DNA from: Roseovarius pelagicus
GTDB taxonomy: Bacteria; Pseudomonadota; Alphaproteobacteria; Rhodobacterales; Rhodobacteraceae
Assembly: GCF_025639885.1 (NCBI RefSeq)
Contig: NZ_CP106738.1
Coordinates: forward strand, 434,001-498,000
DNA: 64,000 nt
Reading direction: 5' to 3'
Of this stretch, positions 1 to 8,854 are shown piece by piece. The position numbers and the translations under genes are program-made. Under the pieces are notes generated by a model. The model worked only from the letters and a program-made list of their open reading frames with translations, did not search any database and had not been told where the DNA came from. The stretch's first letter is position 1; each line of letters starts with the position of its first letter.

Positions 1-30
1 TCTCACAAGTTGCCCAAGCCTTTCATAGAC

Positions 31-63
31 TTATCCACAGATTTACTCACAGCGTTGTCCACA
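31..63. promoter_or_regulatory. Cluster of three DnaA-box-like 9-mers
   Basis: TTATCCACA at 31-39 is a perfect consensus DnaA box. TTACTCACA at 43-51 and TTGTCCACA at 55-63 each differ from TTATNCACA at one position. The three lie in the same orientation with starts exactly 12 bases apart. A partial box-like TCTCACA sits at the window edge (1-7), so the cluster may continue to the left. It could be an origin, a DnaA-titration site or a DnaA-regulated promoter; no dnaA gene is visible. Apart from this cluster I see nothing in 1-242. Confidence 0.55.
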
Positions 64-242
64 GCGGCGGAACGCAACCTAGGCGAGCAAATGTTACCGG
101 TTCGTTAATTGTTGCTTGCCCCTCAACCTTTGTTTCGAATTGGTAAACAATCAGCCACAGGTGCGTTCGCTGCGATGACGAGAAGCGCAACACCCGCTTA
201 GGTTGCGTCATGGTGATCCGATCTGAAAACCGGAGACCCGAT

Positions 243-542
243 ATGAATGAGATTATGCACACCCTCGCCACGTTGCGCCGGCCCCGCATCCTGATCCGCG
301 CCGCCCGTATCGGGGCCGCAGATTATCGTCGCGAGGCGCATCTAAGGCGGTATCTGGGACAGGGCCGCCTGCCGCGCAGCGACGCCGCCCTGAGCGATCT
401 GGTCGAAATGGAAGCGGCGCTGGAAAACCAGCGCCGCGAAGATAACGCGGGCTATTCGGCCTCGCGCCATGTCGATATTCTGATTGCGATGATGGGTGAG
501 GCGCGCATGCTGCGCGCCATCACCCCACAGCCCGTTACATAA
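243..542 (+). CDS. DUF6477 family protein
   Basis: A 99-residue cytoplasmic protein without signal peptide or membrane segment. The N-terminal part (LRRPRILIRAAR, then DYRRE..LRRYLG) matches what I recall of DUF6477, a small basic family common in Rhodobacteraceae with no assigned function. The ATG at 243 is chosen because the family begins just before the LRRPR motif; an upstream in-frame ATG at 210 would add 11 residues of no evident homology. The gene ends 8 bases inside the 3' end of the convergent MttB-family gene. It is the first gene to the right of the DnaA-box cluster, but no functional link is shown. Confidence 0.75.
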   Translation: MNEIMHTLATLRRPRILIRAARIGAADYRREAHLRRYLGQGRLPRSDAALSDLVEMEAALENQRREDNAGYSASRHVDILIAMMGEARMLRAITPQPVT

Positions 543-2079
543 AGGCGTCGGGCATCGACTCTTTCTTGCGCGCGGTGTAGTCGGCCAGCCCTTCGGCGAT
601 ACCTTCGTCGAGGGGCGGCTGCTGATAGGTGTCCAGCATCCGGCGCATCCGTGCATTGGCCAGTGTCATCGTATCGCGTGCGCCGTCCTCTTCCCACGTC
701 TCGAATGGCTTGTAGTCCAGCACTTCGGTACGCCAGAAGGCGTCCTTGAAATTCGCCTGCGTATGGGCACAACCGAGATAGTGCCCGCCGGGGCCAACCT
801 CGCGGATGGCGTCCATCGCCTGACCGTTTTCGTCATGCATGACACCGCGCGCCATATGGTGCAGAACGCCCAGCTGATCGGCGTCCATCACGAATTTCTC
901 GAACGACGATACCAGTCCCCCTTCGAGCCAACCACACGAATGCAGCATGAAATTCACGCCGCCCAGCAGCACCGCGTTATGAGTATGCGCCGTTTCATAT
1001 GCTGCCTGTGCATCGGGAAGTTTAGAGCCACAAAGCCCCCCGCCAGAGCGATACGGCAGGTTCAGGCGGCGCGCGAGCTGACCGGCACCATAGAGGATAT
1101 GACTGGCTTCTGGTGTGCCAAAGGTCGGCGCGCCGGAGTTCATGTCGATTGATGTCACAAACGCGCCAAAGATCACTGGCGCGCCGGGTTTCACCAACTG
1201 GCTATAGGCGATGCCGGCCAATACTTCGGCCAAAACCTGCGTCAGCGTACCAACCACCGACACCGGCGCCATCGCGCCACCTACAATGAAGGGCGACAGG
1301 ATGCAGGCCTGATTGTTCTGCGCGTAGACTTCCATTGCGCCCATCATCACGTCGTCGAAGGTCATCGGCGAGTTCACGTTGATGAGCGAGGTCATAACGG
1401 TGTTTTCCTGCACGAAATCCTTGCCAAAGAGGATCTCACACATATCGACGCTGTCCTGTGCGCGGCTGGGTTCGGTCACAGAGCCCATGAACGGTTTGTC
1501 CGACAGAGTCATGTGGGCATGCAGCATGTCGAGGTGACGCTTGTTCACCGCCACGTCTGTCGGCTCGCATACCGTGCCGCCCGAATGGTGCAACCATTTG
1601 GACATATAGCCGAGCTTCACGAATTTGCGGAAATCGTCCATTGTTGCATAGCGGCGGCCACCATCCATGTCGCGCACGAAGGGCGGGCCGTAGACAGGCG
1701 CGCAAACCAAACTGTTACCACCGATTTCGACGGTGCGCGCAGGGTTGCGGGCGTGTTGGGTGATCCGGCTGGGTGCGGTCGCGCACAGCTTGCGCGCCAA
1801 ACCCTTGGGGATGCGCACGCGTTCGCCATCGATATCAGCCCCGGCCTCGCGCCAGCGGTCCAGCGCTGCGGGGTTGTTCACGAAATTGACACCGACCTCT
1901 TGCAGGATCGTTTCGGCATTGGCCTCGATGACCTCCAGCGCCTCTTCGCTCAGCGGCTCATAGAGCGGGATATTCCGCTCGATGAACCTGGCGGTTTCGA
2001 TGCTAACGGCCGTGCGTTCGGCTCTGCGTGCGGCACCGCCGCCTCCCCTTGCCCGTCTGGGGGCTGCTGTTTCGGACAT
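535..2079 (-). CDS. Trimethylamine methyltransferase family (MttB-like) protein, non-pyrrolysine
   Basis: A 514-residue protein of the MttB superfamily, whose members transfer a methyl group from a quaternary or tertiary amine to a cobalamin-binding corrinoid protein. The first 30 residues are a low-complexity Arg/Gly/Ala stretch; the rest is the TIM-barrel catalytic region at the usual family length. The frame is open throughout with no in-frame amber codon, so this is not the pyrrolysine enzyme but one of the non-Pyl homologues, known examples of which act on glycine betaine, proline betaine or carnitine. The substrate cannot be read from sequence. No corrinoid protein gene lies beside it, but a corrinoid-activating Fe-S/ASKHA protein begins at 63265. 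It is transcribed divergently from guaA across a 214-base gap. Confidence 0.88.
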   Translation of the reverse strand: MSETAAPRRARGGGGAARRAERTAVSIETARFIERNIPLYEPLSEEALEVIEANAETILQEVGVNFVNNPAALDRWREAGADIDGERVRIPKGLARKLCATAPSRITQHARNPARTVEIGGNSLVCAPVYGPPFVRDMDGGRRYATMDDFRKFVKLGYMSKWLHHSGGTVCEPTDVAVNKRHLDMLHAHMTLSDKPFMGSVTEPSRAQDSVDMCEILFGKDFVQENTVMTSLINVNSPMTFDDVMMGAMEVYAQNNQACILSPFIVGGAMAPVSVVGTLTQVLAEVLAGIAYSQLVKPGAPVIFGAFVTSIDMNSGAPTFGTPEASHILYGAGQLARRLNLPYRSGGGLCGSKLPDAQAAYETAHTHNAVLLGGVNFMLHSCGWLEGGLVSSFEKFVMDADQLGVLHHMARGVMHDENGQAMDAIREVGPGGHYLGCAHTQANFKDAFWRTEVLDYKPFETWEEDGARDTMTLANARMRRMLDTYQQPPLDEGIAEGLADYTARKKESMPDAFM

Positions 2080-2293
2080 ATGTGACTTCCCTCGTCAGTC
2101 GTGACGGCCCATCGAGCCTTGAATACCACCCGACAATATCCGAACGCGAAACCGCGCCACAGGAGATAACCGCCCCTTGAGGGGGGAAAGCGACATGTCG
2201 TGATCAGACAATGCCCCGGCTGGACCGTCATCAACCCGCCAAAACCCGATCCGCCCTCTTGCTTTGGGCCGCGCTGCGCCCTACTAGGCGAAC

Positions 2294-3856
2294 ATGACAG
2301 ATACATCGCATGACCGCCTTTTGATTATCGACTTTGGCAGCCAAGTGACGCAGTTGATTGCGCGTCGCCTGCGCGAGCTGAATGTTTATTGCGAAATTCA
2401 CCCCTTCAATACTGTCACGGACAGATTCCTAGAGGAATTTGCGCCGCGAGCCGTGATATTGTCCGGCGGACCGTGCAGTGTGCTGGATACGGACTCTCCG
2501 CGACCGCCTGCCGATGTTTTCGACCTCGGCGTGCCGATTCTGGGCATTTGCTACGGCCAGCAGGTGATGATGCAGATGTTGGGCGGTCAGGTCGAGCGCG
2601 GCGATTCCACGGCCGAGTTCGGTCGCGCCTACGTGGTTCCCGGCGCCGAGCGTATCGACATGCTGAACGGTTGGTTTTTGGAGGAACGCGAACAGGTCTG
2701 GATGAGCCATGGCGACCATGTCAGCCATATCGCCCCCGGTTTTGCCGTCTATGCGACGTCACCCGGCGCGCCCTTTGCCATCACCGCCGATCTGGACCGC
2801 AATTTCTATGCGGTGCAGTTTCATCCCGAGGTGCATCACACCCCGAACGGCAAGACACTGTATGAGAACTTCGTCAAACTGGCTGGTTTCAAGGGTGACT
2901 GGACCATGGCCGCCTACCGCGACGAGGCCATTCGCGCCATCCGCGAACAGGTCGGCGACGATCATGTGATCTGTGGTCTGTCGGGCGGGGTCGACAGCTC
3001 TGTTGCCGCTGTTCTGATTCACGAGGCGATCGGCGATCAACTGACATGCGTATTCGTCGACCACGGTCTATTGCGTCAGGGCGAGGCCGATGAAGTCGTG
3101 GGCATGTTCCGTGATCATTACAACATCCCCTTGATTCATGCCGATGAGGCAGATCTGTTTCTGGGTGAGCTTGACGGCGTAAGTGACCCGGAAACCAAGA
3201 GAAAAATTATTGGCCGCCTGTTCATAGACGTATTCCAGAAACATGCCAATTCTATCGAGAACGCGAAATTCCTGGCCCAAGGAACGCTCTACCCGGACGT
3301 GATTGAATCGGTCAGTTTCTCTGGCGGGCCCAGTGTCACGATCAAAAGCCACCACAATGTCGGTGGCTTGCCGGAAAAAATGGGGCTCAAACTGGTTGAG
3401 CCGCTGCGCGAACTGTTCAAGGACGAAGTGCGCGCCCTAGGCCGCGAACTGGGTTTGCCCGACAGCTTCATCGGGCGGCACCCCTTCCCCGGCCCCGGTC
3501 TGGCAATCCGCTGTCCCGGCGAGATCACCCGGGAAAAGCTGGAAATTCTGCGCAAGGCCGACGCGGTCTATATTGACCAGATCCGCAAACATGGCCTCTA
3601 CGACGAAATCTGGCAGGCGTTTGTCGCTATTCTGCCCGTGCGCACGGTGGGTGTGATGGGTGACGGGCGCACCTATGATTTTGCATGCGCCCTGCGCGCA
3701 GTGACTTCTGTCGATGGGATGACGGCGGATTATTATCCTTTCAGCCATGACTTTCTGGGTGAAACGGCGACGCGCATCATCAATGAGGTACGCGGGATCA
3801 ACCGAGTAACCTACGATATTACCAGTAAACCCCCCGGAACGATTGAATGGGAATAA
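2294..3856 (+). CDS. guaA: GMP synthase (glutamine-hydrolysing)
   Basis: Converts XMP to GMP using ATP and ammonia released from glutamine, the last step of guanine nucleotide synthesis in the cytoplasm. At 520 residues it is full length. The N-terminal class I glutamine amidotransferase domain (about 8-195) has the nucleophile Cys86 in GICYGQQ and His177/Glu179 in QFHPEV. The ATP-pyrophosphatase domain has the PP-loop SGGVDSS at 230-236. The C-terminal dimerisation domain ends with the conserved KPPGTIEWE. guaB, the preceding step, lies at the other end of the window (61302-62750) and is not linked to it. Confidence 0.98.
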   Translation: MTDTSHDRLLIIDFGSQVTQLIARRLRELNVYCEIHPFNTVTDRFLEEFAPRAVILSGGPCSVLDTDSPRPPADVFDLGVPILGICYGQQVMMQMLGGQVERGDSTAEFGRAYVVPGAERIDMLNGWFLEEREQVWMSHGDHVSHIAPGFAVYATSPGAPFAITADLDRNFYAVQFHPEVHHTPNGKTLYENFVKLAGFKGDWTMAAYRDEAIRAIREQVGDDHVICGLSGGVDSSVAAVLIHEAIGDQLTCVFVDHGLLRQGEADEVVGMFRDHYNIPLIHADEADLFLGELDGVSDPETKRKIIGRLFIDVFQKHANSIENAKFLAQGTLYPDVIESVSFSGGPSVTIKSHHNVGGLPEKMGLKLVEPLRELFKDEVRALGRELGLPDSFIGRHPFPGPGLAIRCPGEITREKLEILRKADAVYIDQIRKHGLYDEIWQAFVAILPVRTVGVMGDGRTYDFACALRAVTSVDGMTADYYPFSHDFLGETATRIINEVRGINRVTYDITSKPPGTIEWE

Positions 3857-3889
3857 GGTCATAACGGCAGGAAATTTCGGCATCGAGAC

Positions 3890-4993
3890 ATGGGTATGAG
3901 GTGGGTCAGGTCAGACACCGCCAAGATCGTACTGGCCGTTTTCCTGATCTTTGCCCTGCTGGAGCAGATTGTTCGGATCTTTGATCTGCGCACCCGCCTC
4001 TCTGCCGCGCCAGCCGCCGTCAGCGAGGCAAACTATTCCTTGCGCGACATCCACGGCGAGGATTGGCAGGATTACATCGTGGTTGGACGCGAACAAACCA
4101 CGTCGGCGATCTATAGCCCGTTCATCGAGTATATCAGTGGCCCGATCGACGGGGCGTTTGTGACTGTTACGGACGCGGGCCTGCGCTGCCATGACGCGGC
4201 CAAAAGCGCCTGCAGCATTTCGGGTGGCGCGGGAGAGGTATGGGTCTTCGGGGGCTCCACGACCTTTGGCTACGGCGTCAAGAATAACGAAACGATTCCT
4301 GCCTATCTGAACCAGATGCTGCCGGCCTACAATGTTCTGAACTTTGGCGTCGCTTCGTATTATTCGACGATCGAGCGGATCGCGTTTCTGAACCTGCTAA
4401 CACATTTTGACCCACCTGCCGCCGTCGTCTTTATCGATGGTCTGAATGATTTCTATTATCATCGCATTCCTGACGAGAGCATGGTCTCGGACGAGTTGCG
4501 CAACACGTTTGAACTGCCGGATGCCGCGCGAACCCTGTCCAAATTGAATACATTGGCGCAGAAGTCCGAACTGATCAGCCTCATATTTGATATGGCGGGT
4601 GATAAAGCAGACAAAACGCCGATCCTGCTGCGGTCGGATGAGGCGCTCGGCAGAATAATCGAGCGGCTGGAACGTAACATCGCAATGCGCACAGCAGTCG
4701 CGAACGGGTTCGGGACAAGAATCGTTAACGTTCTTCAGCCTGTTCCACTCTACGGGCCGGGCCACGCGACATCGTATGTTCCGGCGGAATTCCTGCATTT
4801 CAAGGATCACGTCAACAGTGGTCGTGGTTACGAATTGATCCATGAGCGCCCGACGCTGCTGTCCAACCCCACGGTGCTGAATCTGGCCGAACTGGGTGCG
4901 ACAGGTCAAATGTATGTCGATACAGTGCACTATCATCCGGAATTTAACCGGCTCATCGCAGAACGGATATTTCAGAAACTACAATTAGATTAA
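3890..4993 (+). CDS. SGNH/GDSL-type hydrolase-like protein, membrane-anchored
   Basis: A 367-residue protein with one N-terminal hydrophobic segment (about 11-29), probably a signal anchor placing the rest in the periplasm. The SGNH signature is visible: block I VFGGSTTFGYG (119-129, candidate nucleophile Ser123), a GLND block near 190, and a C-terminal DTVHYHPE supplying a possible catalytic His. Such proteins are esterases or O-acyl modifying enzymes, often acting on polysaccharides; the substrate is unknown. It starts 33 bases after guaA and is followed by a small methyltransferase after 50 bases. The ATG at 3890 has only a weak ribosome-binding site, and Met3 is a possible alternative. 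Confidence 0.7.
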   Translation: MGMRWVRSDTAKIVLAVFLIFALLEQIVRIFDLRTRLSAAPAAVSEANYSLRDIHGEDWQDYIVVGREQTTSAIYSPFIEYISGPIDGAFVTVTDAGLRCHDAAKSACSISGGAGEVWVFGGSTTFGYGVKNNETIPAYLNQMLPAYNVLNFGVASYYSTIERIAFLNLLTHFDPPAAVVFIDGLNDFYYHRIPDESMVSDELRNTFELPDAARTLSKLNTLAQKSELISLIFDMAGDKADKTPILLRSDEALGRIIERLERNIAMRTAVANGFGTRIVNVLQPVPLYGPGHATSYVPAEFLHFKDHVNSGRGYELIHERPTLLSNPTVLNLAELGATGQMYVDTVHYHPEFNRLIAERIFQKLQLD

Positions 4994-5043
4994 TCCACGG
5001 AGCTTGTGGGTATTACGGCGGCTCCTGAACGGAGAATTTGAAA

Positions 5044-5646
5044 ATGAAGATTTGGTATTTGCTGCGGCATTTCAAAGCGCTGAGCGACTGGGAACGACGC
5101 GGTTGGTCCGACCACGCGCCACAGTTTGTCAAACAGGCGATTTTCGAGAAATACGCAATCGACGGTGCCACTTGGGTAGAGACCGGGACGTTCATGGGCC
5201 GGACGACGCGGTTTCTGGCATCGCTGTCGCCGCTTGTCTATACGATCGAGCCTGCGCCCAAATTGTTCAAACGTGCGAAACGTCGTTTCAAGAACACTCA
5301 TGTTCATGTCCTGAATGGCACCAGCGAGGACATCATCCCCGCATTGCTGCCCAAACTGAACAGTGATGTTTGCTTCTGGCTCGACGGGCATTACTCTGCC
5401 GGACAGACCCACAGAGGGCCAACCGATTGCCCGATTGAACAAGAGCTTTTCGCCATTGCCGCAAACCTCGACAACTTTGAAAAGATGAGTATCCTGATCG
5501 ACGACATTCGCCTGTTCGTGCCCAGCGAAACCACCTACACAGACTATCCAACGGTTGATTTTCTGGTCGACTGGGCGCGGAGGTATGACTTCGAATGGCG
5601 CATCGAGCAGGATATTTTTGTCATGCGTAATTGGTCTGAGGGCTGA
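5044..5646 (+). CDS. Class I SAM-dependent methyltransferase-like protein
   Basis: A 200-residue protein resembling methyltransferases of the Methyltransf_24 kind. VETGTFMGRTTRFLA corresponds to the SAM-binding glycine loop, followed by a YTIEPAPK strand with the acidic residue expected to hold ribose, and later LDGHYSA and ILIDDIR. Substrate unknown. The ATG at 5044 is preferred because GGAG at 5031-5034 lies 9 bases upstream; an in-frame TTG at 5038 would leave only 3 bases. The gene is tightly placed between the SGNH-like protein and an EamA transporter. Surface-glycan modification by the first two genes is only a guess. Confidence 0.65.
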   Translation: MKIWYLLRHFKALSDWERRGWSDHAPQFVKQAIFEKYAIDGATWVETGTFMGRTTRFLASLSPLVYTIEPAPKLFKRAKRRFKNTHVHVLNGTSEDIIPALLPKLNSDVCFWLDGHYSAGQTHRGPTDCPIEQELFAIAANLDNFEKMSILIDDIRLFVPSETTYTDYPTVDFLVDWARRYDFEWRIEQDIFVMRNWSEG

Positions 5647-5656
5647 CTTTCGCGCC

Positions 5657-6574
5657 ATGACATTGCCGAGCAATACCAAGACCATTCCCGAGACAGCAAA
5701 TGTGCTGGGCGCCGCGCTGTGGATGACCGGGGCGATCGCGTCATTTTCGCTGATGGCGATTTCGGGCCGCGCAGTCAGCTTTGAGCTGGACACCTTTGAA
5801 ATCATGCTGTTCCGCAGTGCCGTCGGCCTGATCGTCGTGTTGATCGTGGCCGGTATGGCAGGCACGCTGCATCAGGTTTCGCGCCGCCATCTGGGGCTGC
5901 ATTTGCAGCGCAACATCTGTCATTTCGCGGGGCAGAACCTATGGTTTCTGGCGATTACATTGATTCCGCTGGCGCAGGTATTTGCGTTAGAGTTTACGGC
6001 CCCGCTTTGGGCATTGCTGATGGCACCGTTTGTTCTGGGCGAGCGGCTGACGCGTGTGCGGGTGTTGGCAGCGATGACCGGGTTCATCGGTATCCTTATC
6101 GTCGCCCGGCCTGCCCCTGACACGATCAGTATTGGCATGCTCGCCGGGATCACTGCCGCGGTCGGTTTCGCCGGTGCGGCAGTGCTGACACGGAAACTGA
6201 CGCGCTCAGAGAGCCTCACCTGCATTCTCGTATATATGACGGCTATGCAGTCGGTCCTCGGTATTGTCTGCGCGGGAATTGATGGGGACATCGCGCTGCC
6301 CTCGGCAGGGTCTGTTCCCTGGCTGATCCTGATCGCGCTTTGTGGGTTGGTTGCGCATTTCTGCCTGACCAAGGCTTTGATGATCGCCCCGGCATCGGTG
6401 GTGATGCCTTTTGACTTCGTCCGCCTACCCCTGATCGCAGTGGTCGGGGCGCTGATCTACGGAGAGGTGTTGGATATCTACGTCTTTATCGGCGCCGTGG
6501 TGATTTTCGGGGCCAACTACATCAATATCCTATCCGAAATCCGTGCGCGACGCCTGCGAGCCAGCGCCGTGTGA
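5657..6574 (+). CDS. EamA/DMT family transporter
   Basis: A 305-residue integral inner-membrane protein with about ten hydrophobic helices arranged as two EamA repeats, the architecture of drug/metabolite exporters. The second repeat begins around IGMLAGITAAVGFAGAAVLTRK. Members export amino acids, nucleosides or other small metabolites; no substrate can be assigned here. The ATG at 5657 is chosen because it immediately precedes the first membrane helix; an upstream in-frame start at 5555 would lie inside the preceding methyltransferase gene. The end of the preceding gene is only 10 bases away, so co-transcription is likely. Confidence 0.88.
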   Translation: MTLPSNTKTIPETANVLGAALWMTGAIASFSLMAISGRAVSFELDTFEIMLFRSAVGLIVVLIVAGMAGTLHQVSRRHLGLHLQRNICHFAGQNLWFLAITLIPLAQVFALEFTAPLWALLMAPFVLGERLTRVRVLAAMTGFIGILIVARPAPDTISIGMLAGITAAVGFAGAAVLTRKLTRSESLTCILVYMTAMQSVLGIVCAGIDGDIALPSAGSVPWLILIALCGLVAHFCLTKALMIAPASVVMPFDFVRLPLIAVVGALIYGEVLDIYVFIGAVVIFGANYINILSEIRARRLRASAV

Positions 6575-6691
6575 CTTTTTTGTGTCATTTTCTACGCCCG
6601 TATGCCTGCCGCATTTCGTGACGCGGCGTCATTATATCGCGATAAAAATCCAGACGGTATGACAATTCGCAACTTCTGGAGGAGCGAAACA

Positions 6692-7798
6692 ATGAAATCC
6701 ACTGTCCTGTCTGTCGCCTCTGCGATGACCTTGGCCGCAGGTGCGGCAACTGCTGGCGGTCTTGACCGTAGCGGCACCCCGATCGATATCATCTTTGAAA
6801 AGGGCAACTATGCCGAGCTGTCTTTTGGCTTTGCTGCGCCGGATGTGACCGGGAACGATGTACTGGGCAACAGCATTCCGAATATTGCCAATGATTTCGC
6901 AATGGTCGGCGCGGCCGTAAAAATGCAGTTCAGCGATTCATTCTCGGTTGGCGTGATCTTTGATCAACCCTACGCGGCAGATGTTTCGTACTCCGGAAAC
7001 CGTCTGACAACGATGCTGGGCGGTACATCAGCCGACGCCAGCAGCAACGCGCTGACCATTTTGCTCAAATACAATCTGAGCGATCGTCTTTCGATCTACG
7101 GTGGTCCACGCGTCGTCGAAGCCGATGGTGACATCACTCTGTCCGGACGCGCCTATGGGCCGCTCAATGGCAACAATTACAGCTTTGATTCCAGCCGTGG
7201 CATTGGTTACGTCGTGGGCGCTGCGTATGAAATCCCCGATATCGCGTTCCGCGCCTCGCTGACCTATCACTCGAATGTACGTCTGGATCTGAACACCACG
7301 ATCACGCCCTTTGGCGGTGGCCCGATTCCCGTCGGTTCGACCCAAGCCAAGCTGCCCGAAAGCATCAAGCTGGCCGTTCAGTCGGGCGTCGCCAAGGACA
7401 CTCTGGTGTTTGGTAGTGTGCGTTGGTCAAACTGGAGCGAGTTCAAGCTGGACCCGGCGGGTCTCACGCCCAACTTGGCCGAGCTGGATGACAGCATCAT
7501 TTATGAAATCGGTGTCGGGCGCAAATTCTCGGACAAATTCTCGGCTTCGATCAGCTATGCCTATGATCACAGCGATGGCAACGATCTGGTGTCACCCCTC
7601 GGCCCACGTGATGGCGAGCAGTCGATCTCGGTGGGTGGCAAGTATCAGGTCACCGACGCGATCAACGTATCCGGCGGTATCAAATACATCTGGTTCGGCG
7701 ACGCCCGTCCGGAAACCGGTACACCAGACGTCGCGCGTGGGGCGTTCAACAGCAACACCGCGATTGCCGCTGGTTTCAAGGTTGGTATCAACTTCTGA
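6692..7798 (+). CDS. OmpP1/FadL family outer-membrane transporter
   Basis: A 368-residue outer-membrane beta-barrel. A typical signal peptide (residues 1-21, cleavage after AGAATA) is followed by alternating strands ending in aromatic residues and a C-terminal strand GFKVGINF that closes on Phe. FadL-type proteins carry hydrophobic compounds such as long-chain fatty acids or aromatic hydrocarbons across the outer membrane. The ATG at 6692 has a strong GGAGGAG ribosome-binding site at 6678-6684. The gene is monocistronic, with its own promoter region (6575-6691) and a clear intrinsic terminator at 7825-7856. Confidence 0.88.
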   Translation: MKSTVLSVASAMTLAAGAATAGGLDRSGTPIDIIFEKGNYAELSFGFAAPDVTGNDVLGNSIPNIANDFAMVGAAVKMQFSDSFSVGVIFDQPYAADVSYSGNRLTTMLGGTSADASSNALTILLKYNLSDRLSIYGGPRVVEADGDITLSGRAYGPLNGNNYSFDSSRGIGYVVGAAYEIPDIAFRASLTYHSNVRLDLNTTITPFGGGPIPVGSTQAKLPESIKLAVQSGVAKDTLVFGSVRWSNWSEFKLDPAGLTPNLAELDDSIIYEIGVGRKFSDKFSASISYAYDHSDGNDLVSPLGPRDGEQSISVGGKYQVTDAINVSGGIKYIWFGDARPETGTPDVARGAFNSNTAIAAGFKVGINF

Positions 7799-7824
7799 TT
7801 TCAACCAATCTGGTATCTTGTTTG

Positions 7825-7856
7825 ACCCCGCAGAGCATGTCTTTGCGGGGTTTTTT
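7825..7856 (+). terminator. Intrinsic terminator after the FadL-type gene
   Basis: CCCCGCA (7826-7832) pairs with TGCGGGG (7844-7850) around an 11-base loop and is followed by six T (7851-7856). It lies 27 bases after the stop codon. Confidence 0.9.
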
Positions 7857-7948
7857 CGTGTTTCGTGGGTTGCGCGTTCAATAGATTCAGGTTGTGTTTC
7901 AACTTGGGGGGAAAACGGTATAGGACACCGCTAAAGAAGGGCGGCACG

Positions 7949-8809
7949 ATGATTTACGAAACACCTGAGGACTGGCGCGATGCCCCGCACAAGCGGGTGC
8001 TGTTCTATGGAATGTCCGGTTTAGGCAAAACGCATTTGTCGAACATGTTGCGAGGCTCTGGCGGGTGGTTTCACTATTCCATCGATTATCGCATCGGCAC
8101 GCGCTACATGGGCGAACTGATCGCCGATAATGCCAAACGTCATGCGATGCAGGTGCCGTTCCTGCGAGAATTGTTGTTGTCGGATTCGATCTATATCGGC
8201 TCCAACATCACCTTTGATAATCTGGCACCGGTATCGACCTATCTGGGCAAACCCGGAAATCCTGAGCGTGGTGGTTTGCCGATAGACGACTATCACCACA
8301 GGCAAGAGCAGTTCCGCCAAGCTGAGATTGCGGCGCTGAATGATACCGGCCATTTTGTCGAGCGGGCGCAATCGCTCTATGGGTATCCGCATTTCATTTG
8401 CGACACGGGCGGTTCAATCTGCGAGTGGGTGGATGGGGACGATCCGAACGACCCACTGCTGACCGAGCTATCACAACAATGCCTGCTGGTGCAGCTCAGG
8501 GGCACTGACGCGCATACCCAAGAACTGATCCGACGCTTTGACCGCGCGCCCAAGCCGATGGCCTATCAGCCCGAATTTCTGGACACGGCATGGAATGTTT
8601 ATCTAAAAGAAAACAACATGCTGCCTACCGATGTTGATCCTGATACCTTTATCCGCTGGACCTATGCACGCGCGCTGGCCCATCGCGCGCCACGCTACGA
8701 TGCAATGGCGCCTTGGGGCCTCACGCTGGAGGCATCGGACGTTGCGCAGGTCAAGGATACTGACGATTTCGATGCGCTGATCATGCGCGCGCTAGAAAAC
8801 CGCGGCTAA
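7949..8809 (+). CDS. P-loop NTPase of unknown role
   Basis: A 286-residue soluble protein with a Walker A motif GMSGLGKT at 21-28, directly preceded by a beta strand (KRVLFY). The N-terminal 35 residues are therefore a nucleotide-binding start, but no kinase or GTPase family can be named. A CDTGGSICEWVDGDD stretch in the middle may be a Walker B-like region. The ATG at 7949 is the first Met after the upstream terminator and precedes the P-loop at a natural distance. It is transcribed 45 bases upstream of metA and probably together with it; I recall the same pairing in related bacteria, but that recollection is not evidence from this sequence. No membrane segment or signal peptide. Confidence 0.72.
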   Translation: MIYETPEDWRDAPHKRVLFYGMSGLGKTHLSNMLRGSGGWFHYSIDYRIGTRYMGELIADNAKRHAMQVPFLRELLLSDSIYIGSNITFDNLAPVSTYLGKPGNPERGGLPIDDYHHRQEQFRQAEIAALNDTGHFVERAQSLYGYPHFICDTGGSICEWVDGDDPNDPLLTELSQQCLLVQLRGTDAHTQELIRRFDRAPKPMAYQPEFLDTAWNVYLKENNMLPTDVDPDTFIRWTYARALAHRAPRYDAMAPWGLTLEASDVAQVKDTDDFDALIMRALENRG

Positions 8810-8854
8810 GCCGCCTATCTATCCTCTTTCCACCCCCTGCCAAAGGCCAGAACA

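Noticed and set aside
2174..2200. CCCCTTGAGGGG and palindrome CGACATGTCG between the MttB gene and guaA
   Set aside because: Short, single copies, no T tract and no known operator match; not enough to call a site.
7885..7935. Possible riboswitch before the P-loop NTPase/metA pair
   Set aside because: Two small hairpins (AGGTTG/CAACTT and CGGT/ACCG) occur, but the SAM-II or SAM/SAH pseudoknot core is not present.
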